DNA from: Candidatus Accumulibacter affinis | GTDB taxonomy: Bacteria; Pseudomonadota; Gammaproteobacteria; Burkholderiales; Rhodocyclaceae | Direction: 5' to 3' | Assembly (NCBI GenBank): GCA_016713625.1 | Contig: JADJOT010000002.1 | Coordinates: forward strand, 496,001 to 560,000 | Length of the DNA: 64,000 bases | Shown here: positions 59,179 to 64,000 of the stretch, piece after piece | How positions within the stretch are numbered: position 1 is the stretch's first letter | How the letters are laid out: the number at the start of each line of letters is the position of its first letter | The notes under the pieces: generated by a model | What the model was told of the DNA's origin: nothing | The model's input: the letters and a program-made list of their open reading frames with translations, nothing else | Databases searched by the model: none | Program-made: the position numbers and the translations under genes

Positions 59179-61920
59179 ATGGCGAAACTAGGTTCTGTAG
59201 GTCCTTCTAGAAGTGGAGATCAGTTCCACTACGAGTGGGCTGCCCGGCAGTGCCTGGGCCTTCTTGCTGGTAAAGACGGTCTTGTTGCGGTGTCGATTGA
59301 AGGGGCATCGCTGGCCGAAGGTGACGCCTCGACGGATGCTGGCGACGAGGTCATTGACGTCGGCCTGTACTACGGAAGCGAAGAGCTGGCAGAGGCCAGA
59401 GCTATCCGCTACGTGCAACTCAAGCATTCATCCAAACAGGCCAACAAGCCGTGGAACGTAAGCGGGCTGGCCAAAACCATCGCTGGCTTCGCCAAGCGCT
59501 TCAATAACCTAGAGAGCACGCTGGGCATTGACGTCCTGGCCGAGAGAGTGCGGTTCAGCTTTCTGACCAATAGACCGATGGATGAAGACGTTCTCGAGGC
59601 CTTGGCTGACATCGCCGCGGGCGTTAAGACACCGCGCCACACGGCAACTGCCCGGCTGCTGATGCGTTATGCGCAGCCGGCCGGCGGCAATGTGCAACGC
59701 TTCTTAGAAGCTTTTTCGGTAGAAGCCGGCGAGCCCGATCTGTGGGAGCAGCGCAATCTGCTGAGCCAGGATCTGAGCGCGTACATGTCGGCGCCAGACG
59801 CTGACGCTCCGCTGCAACTGAAGGAGTTGGTCACTCGCAAAGCCGCAGACGAGGGGGCGAGGGACCGTTCGATCCGGCTCTACGACGTGCTTCGCGTCTT
59901 ACGTGTGACCGAGGTCGATCTCCTGCCAGCGCCATCATTGATCTCCGAGCCAAAACAGGTGCTCCCGCGGACGCAGCAGGCGGACATCCTGTCGGCGCTG
60001 CTTTCCGCGCAGCGGCCCGTGGTAATCCATGCAGACGGTGGCGTGGGCAAGTCCATCCTGTCAGCACGCCTGGCCCGCGCCATGCCTGAGGGGTCGGTCG
60101 CAGTGCTGTACGACTGCTTCGGTGACGGGACGTACCGCCAGGCCTTGAAGTACCGCCATCGGTATCGCGACGCTCTCGTCCAGATCGCGAACGAACTTGC
60201 AGCGCAGCAACTTTGCCTGCCGTTGATTCCGTCCACGGGCGCCGATCCCAAGGCGTTCATGCGAGCCTTCGTTTCCCGGCTCAAGCAAGCGATCGACCTA
60301 CTACGAGCTCGCAATCCTCAAGTGAGCCTCTGCATCATCGTCGACGCGGCCGACAACGCAGATATGGCCGCACGAGAGATTGGTGAGCGAGCCTTTGTTC
60401 ATGACCTGATCAACACTGATGTGCCCGACGGGGTGCGATTAGCTTTCACGTGCCGATCCCACCGCCGAGAGCACCTAAAGGCTCCGCTCGACACCATCGT
60501 GATCAAGCTGGAGTCATTCACAAAGGCAGAGAGTGCCACGCATCTACGACTGAGGTACCCGGACGCAACGGACACCGAAGCCGCGGAGTTTGCCTACCTC
60601 AGCAGCGACAACCCCCGCGTCCAGGCGCTGGCCATGGAAGGCGGCCAGCCCATCAGCGACATGCTCAGGGCACTGGGGCCAACACCGACAACTGTTCAGC
60701 GCGCTATTGGGGACCTGCTGGCCAGATCTGTCGCCAAAATGAAGGCGGAGTGGGGCCCAACGGAAGCGGTTCAAATCGACCTCATCTGCAAGGGTCTTGC
60801 GGTACTGCGGCCATTGGTACCGATCTCCATTTTGGCCAAGATCGCTGGGGTTCCCGAGAGCGCCGTGCGAACGTTCGCGACTGAGTTTGGGCGCCCGCTG
60901 TTCGTCAAGGACGCAGGCCTGCACTTTATGGACGAACCGGCGGAGACCTGGTTCAACGAGACGTTCAAACCCGAGGCGGCCGCACTCGATGCATTCCTCG
61001 CTACACTGAAGCCCCTCGCGGCAAGTAGCTCGTATGTTGCGGCGGCGCTGCCTCAATTGCTGCTGTCCGCGGGTCGGATGGACGAGCTGATCGCGCTCGC
61101 ACTCTCGAACGAAAGCCTGCCCGAGCTCAACCCTCTGGAACGACGAGACGTAGAGCTGCAACGCCTGATGTTCGCGCTCAGAGCTTGTTTACAGCAAGGC
61201 CGCCATGTGGCTGCTGCCAAGCTCGCGCTGAAAGTCGGGGGAGAAGTGGCTGGTGAAGCTCGCCAGACCGCCCTCATCCAGCAGAACACGGACATTGCCA
61301 GCGTCCTGCTGGCCGCAGATCGCATCGAGGAACTTGTCTCCAGGCGCACGTTCGGTGGCGGATTCCTTGGCTCACATCATGCGTACGAGGCGGTGCTGCT
61401 TTCCGGCAGCGACGACCTCATTCCCGAGGCTACGAGCAGATTGCGCATGGCCCGGGAGTGGTTGGTTGTTTGGAGCGGGCAGCCGCGCAAGCGCCGTAGA
61501 GACGACGCGATCGACGACGTTGATCGCGCTGAACTCGCGATCGGCCTTCTGAGGCTGCGAGGCCCCGCTGAGTCGGCTAGATTCCTCAAGGGATGGCGTC
61601 CGAGAACGACCGTCTTAAGAACCACGAAACTAGTTGCCGCCCGACTGGTAGATCTCGGCGACTACAGGCGGCTGGATGAGCTTGCCGAGCACGCCGAGGG
61701 GGACGTTTGGATGTTGCTGGGCCTTGCTGCTGAAGCAACTCGAGTCGCCCATCTGTTGCCGGAAGAGCCGTTGCGCCGTCTGATGGAGATCTTGACAGAC
61801 CCCAAGGTCAAGCTGCCAGAAGAGGAGCTCTCTTGGAGGCTGGGCAGCGACGTGCTGGATGCAGTCAGGGCTGCGATCACGCAAGCGCTTCGACGCTTGC
61901 CGCGCGACGATGCAACTTAA
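59179..61920 (+). CDS. Avs-like antiphage STAND NTPase with N-terminal Cap4/DUF4297-type nuclease domain
   Basis: The 913-codon frame opens with MAKLGSVGPSRSGDQFHYEW, typical of the dsDNA-nuclease domain fused to antiviral STAND ATPases. The presumed PD-(D/E)xK site is VIDVGLYYGS with RYVQLKHS (Asp, then Gln-x-Lys) at about residues 55-80. The NTPase follows: Walker A HADGGVGKSILS at about 285-292, Walker B LCIIVDAADNAD at about 385, then FTCRSHRREHL. After it come winged-helix (LAKIAGVPESAVRTFATEFG) and helical-repeat segments. In the Avs family such proteins bind a conserved phage protein, oligomerise and cut DNA. The frame stops at TAA 61918-61920, but the same frame stays open to the window end, so the product is probably the truncated front of a much longer protein. 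Confidence 0.85.
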   Translation: MAKLGSVGPSRSGDQFHYEWAARQCLGLLAGKDGLVAVSIEGASLAEGDASTDAGDEVIDVGLYYGSEELAEARAIRYVQLKHSSKQANKPWNVSGLAKTIAGFAKRFNNLESTLGIDVLAERVRFSFLTNRPMDEDVLEALADIAAGVKTPRHTATARLLMRYAQPAGGNVQRFLEAFSVEAGEPDLWEQRNLLSQDLSAYMSAPDADAPLQLKELVTRKAADEGARDRSIRLYDVLRVLRVTEVDLLPAPSLISEPKQVLPRTQQADILSALLSAQRPVVIHADGGVGKSILSARLARAMPEGSVAVLYDCFGDGTYRQALKYRHRYRDALVQIANELAAQQLCLPLIPSTGADPKAFMRAFVSRLKQAIDLLRARNPQVSLCIIVDAADNADMAAREIGERAFVHDLINTDVPDGVRLAFTCRSHRREHLKAPLDTIVIKLESFTKAESATHLRLRYPDATDTEAAEFAYLSSDNPRVQALAMEGGQPISDMLRALGPTPTTVQRAIGDLLARSVAKMKAEWGPTEAVQIDLICKGLAVLRPLVPISILAKIAGVPESAVRTFATEFGRPLFVKDAGLHFMDEPAETWFNETFKPEAAALDAFLATLKPLAASSSYVAAALPQLLLSAGRMDELIALALSNESLPELNPLERRDVELQRLMFALRACLQQGRHVAAAKLALKVGGEVAGEARQTALIQQNTDIASVLLAADRIEELVSRRTFGGGFLGSHHAYEAVLLSGSDDLIPEATSRLRMAREWLVVWSGQPRKRRRDDAIDDVDRAELAIGLLRLRGPAESARFLKGWRPRTTVLRTTKLVAARLVDLGDYRRLDELAEHAEGDVWMLLGLAAEATRVAHLLPEEPLRRLMEILTDPKVKLPEEELSWRLGSDVLDAVRAAITQALRRLPRDDAT

Positions 61921-64000
61921 ACAGCGGCACTGCGGCGCTACCTGCCGGCAGATCCGCCCCGCCAGCTCCACGATTTCGACTCCGAGCGCGTGAAGTTCAT
62001 TAGGGCCTACGCGCTGGAGGCGGCGCTGCGCGGTGAGCGAATTGCTCTGATCGACCTCGCATCGAAGGATATACGCCAGGAGTTCGAGCCTGCGCGATCC
62101 CAAAGCAAAGGGCGGGAAGCATCCCTGCTAGAGCTCGCGACTGGAGGTGTCCTCGCTTGGTTCGTCCTGGCCGCCGAAATCGCATGTAACCGTCAGCCTG
62201 CCGATCTCAATAAGCAGATCGAACTCGCTTTGGGGCAGACGAAGTCCGCTTCGTCGCGGGACTACCAGCGGAACTTCAATCTGGAGAAGGTGGCTGCCGT
62301 CGAATGGACGCAGATTCTGCGCGACGCGGATGCCACTCAGCCAGCTCACGCCGACACGCTCCTGAAATGGATCGACAAGCACGACCACATCTACTCGACT
62401 ACCCTAACCGCAATGTGTCGCATCGCGGCGCGGACGAGCGGCCTGGCCGACCTGTCCCTGGAGCTCAGCAACAGGGCTTTCGCCCAATTGACCGCATCGC
62501 GTAACGATGCGGAGATGCGCGTCGACGACTTGCAGGAGTTGGCGCGCGCCATCTTCTGCGTCAACAAGTCGGAGTCCGCCGCCTACTTCGATCGGGCCAT
62601 CGACATTGCGAGCAAGATTGGCGAAGAGCACCTATCGCGGTGGACTACGTTCCTCGACCTCGCTGATGCCGCGTACCGCCCAGACAAGGCGAGGCCTCGA
62701 ACCGCCTATCGAATGGCGCGAGTGGCGGAGCTGACCTACGAGCACATGGCTCGGGACAAGTACATGGATTGGGACCGGCTCGTTGAAGGCCTGGTCGATC
62801 TGTGCCCGCCATCCAGCCTGGCCATCCTGAGTCGGTGGCGAGATCGAGCGTTTGGGTTTGCCGGCGACCTTTTTCCGGTTGTGATCTACCGCCTGGTGGC
62901 TGCCGGGCATCTTCCGAACGTGGCCCTCATTGCGCTCAGCGGCACTGTGACGGGATGGAAGCGCGTCGATGACGTCAAGGCTGCCATCGACGCGGAGCCA
63001 AACGCTGACCGAAAGTCGTTGATCCTCCAGATTGCCTATCGGTTCCTTCGCATCCGTTTCGCCGACTCATCGACCTGGCGCCAGCTCAAGGCTCTGGCCG
63101 ATGCACTCGCAGTCGTACTTCCTGATTTGGAGCGCCTGCTTCGGGCATCAGAAGCCAAAGAGTCCATTGAAGCGACGACAGCTCCCGCGCCGCGGGAAGC
63201 GCTACACGACGACGTCGAGAAGCCTGACTGGGATGCTGTCTTCAGTGGCGTCGATCTTTGCGATGCAGCTGCAGTCCATGCGGCACGGCGGAATCTCAAG
63301 AAGTATGGCCATCGCACGTACGTTGGGGAGTTCTACCAACAAGGGTGCCGGCGCGCGACTTTGTCGCAGATCGATGGGTACCTCCGCGCAATCCTTTCTG
63401 ATGACGGGTTCGGCGTGTACCACTTTATCGACGTGCTCCGAAACCTGTCGGAGCCCAGTAAGAAGCTCCAGTCCGTTCGTAACGCACTGAGGAAGGCTGT
63501 CCGTGCGCTGGCTCTCAGTGAACCCAATCGCGTTGGACGTCGGGGTTGGGGGAATGAAGGCCCCTTTGCTGAGATCTACACCGCGGGTCTCGTGGCGGAA
63601 AAGGAAGTCGCGGCCGCTCGGATCAAAGGGTACCTCTCGCAGCTCGATTCACTGGGTGCAAATGAGCTGTTCCATTTGGTGGACCCGCTCGCGTTGCACT
63701 TGACCTCAGACGAGGCCGATGAAGTTCTGAACTTCGGCTTTGACCTGCTGGAAGATGTCCTGGAGGCTGAAGACGGTGATGGCCCGTGGGACGACGCTCT
63801 CGCACCTTCATCCTCGTGCGAAGAAGCCTTAGCCGGCTACCTGTGGGCAGGCCTGGCGCGTCCCTCCACCGCAGAGCGCTGGGAGCACACCCATTGCGTC
63901 CGGAACTGCCTCCAACTTAAGTGGACATCCCTGCTGTCCGCGTTGGCGGCTCGTGCGACCAGTGCAGACCCGACGCCATTCGTTGACCGCAGACTGGTTT
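61921..64000 (+). pseudogene. Avs-like protein, C-terminal sensor part after an in-frame TAA (partial)
   Basis: Directly after the TAA the same frame reads TAALRRYLPADPPRQLHDFD and stays open for all 693 codons to the end of the window, with no stop. There is no plausible start codon or ribosome site near its beginning. The sequence is alpha-helical and repeat-like (ERVKFIRAYALEAALRGERI, LLKWIDKHDHIYSTTLTAMC, LADAAYRPDKARPRTAYRMA, AVHAARRNLKKYGHRTYVGE), as expected for the TPR-like target-sensing half of Avs proteins. It is best read as the same gene interrupted by one nonsense codon. The true end lies outside the window. Confidence 0.8.

Overview
The window looks like a GC-rich betaproteobacterial chromosome. 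The housekeeping blocks (lptD-surA-pdxA-ksgA, minCDE, bioB/bioC with a divergent comF, pteridine reductase-ttcA) and an XrtA/PEP-CTERM-type exopolysaccharide locus fit a Rhodocyclales-like organism such as the Accumulibacter group. That placement is inference; no rRNA or other marker lies in the window.

Region 1 (1-15.5 kb) holds the 5' part of an exopolysaccharide export operon on the minus strand: a Wza-type lipoprotein, a GNVR chain-length determinant and a tyrosine autokinase with an eight-copy Tyr-Gly tail. It is followed by xthA and a small DUF2892 membrane protein. The envelope operon lptD-surA-pdxA-ksgA runs on the minus strand. The muropeptide-recycling pair amgK-murU, with amgK carrying a one-base frameshift, diverges from lptD and continues into pepP and ubiH.

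Region 2 (15.6-27.8 kb) holds minC-minD-minE, a CxxC thioredoxin-like protein, a periplasmic binding protein whose gene overlaps a diguanylate cyclase gene, a MidA-family methyltransferase, a conserved hypothetical protein, an extreme poly-G/poly-C tract, a pteridine reductase, ttcA, a degenerate cyclase-homology/FHA protein, comF, bioB and bioC. No tRNA, rRNA or CRISPR array was found anywhere in the window.

Region 3 (27.8-56.6 kb) is accessory. A REP-like hairpin doublet and a decayed gene precede a higBA toxin-antitoxin pair. Next come a SapC-family gene and, transcribed toward it, a gene of about 26 kb. That gene encodes a giant LEPR-XLL, RTX-repeat surface or secreted protein of about 8,700 residues, ending in two lectin-like domains and a metzincin zinc site. 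The single reading frame is broken by three one-base indels and one TGA, all in its 3' fifth. They may be real decay or assembly errors.

Region 4 (56.6-64 kb) is a mobile-element scar: the 3' end of an IS66 transposase, two damaged tyrosine recombinases of the RIT type, and a recombinase-associated helix-turn-helix gene with an internal TGA. It leads into a very large Avs-like antiphage gene (Cap4/DUF4297-type nuclease domain plus STAND NTPase). The Avs-like frame is interrupted by one TAA and is still open at the window end.
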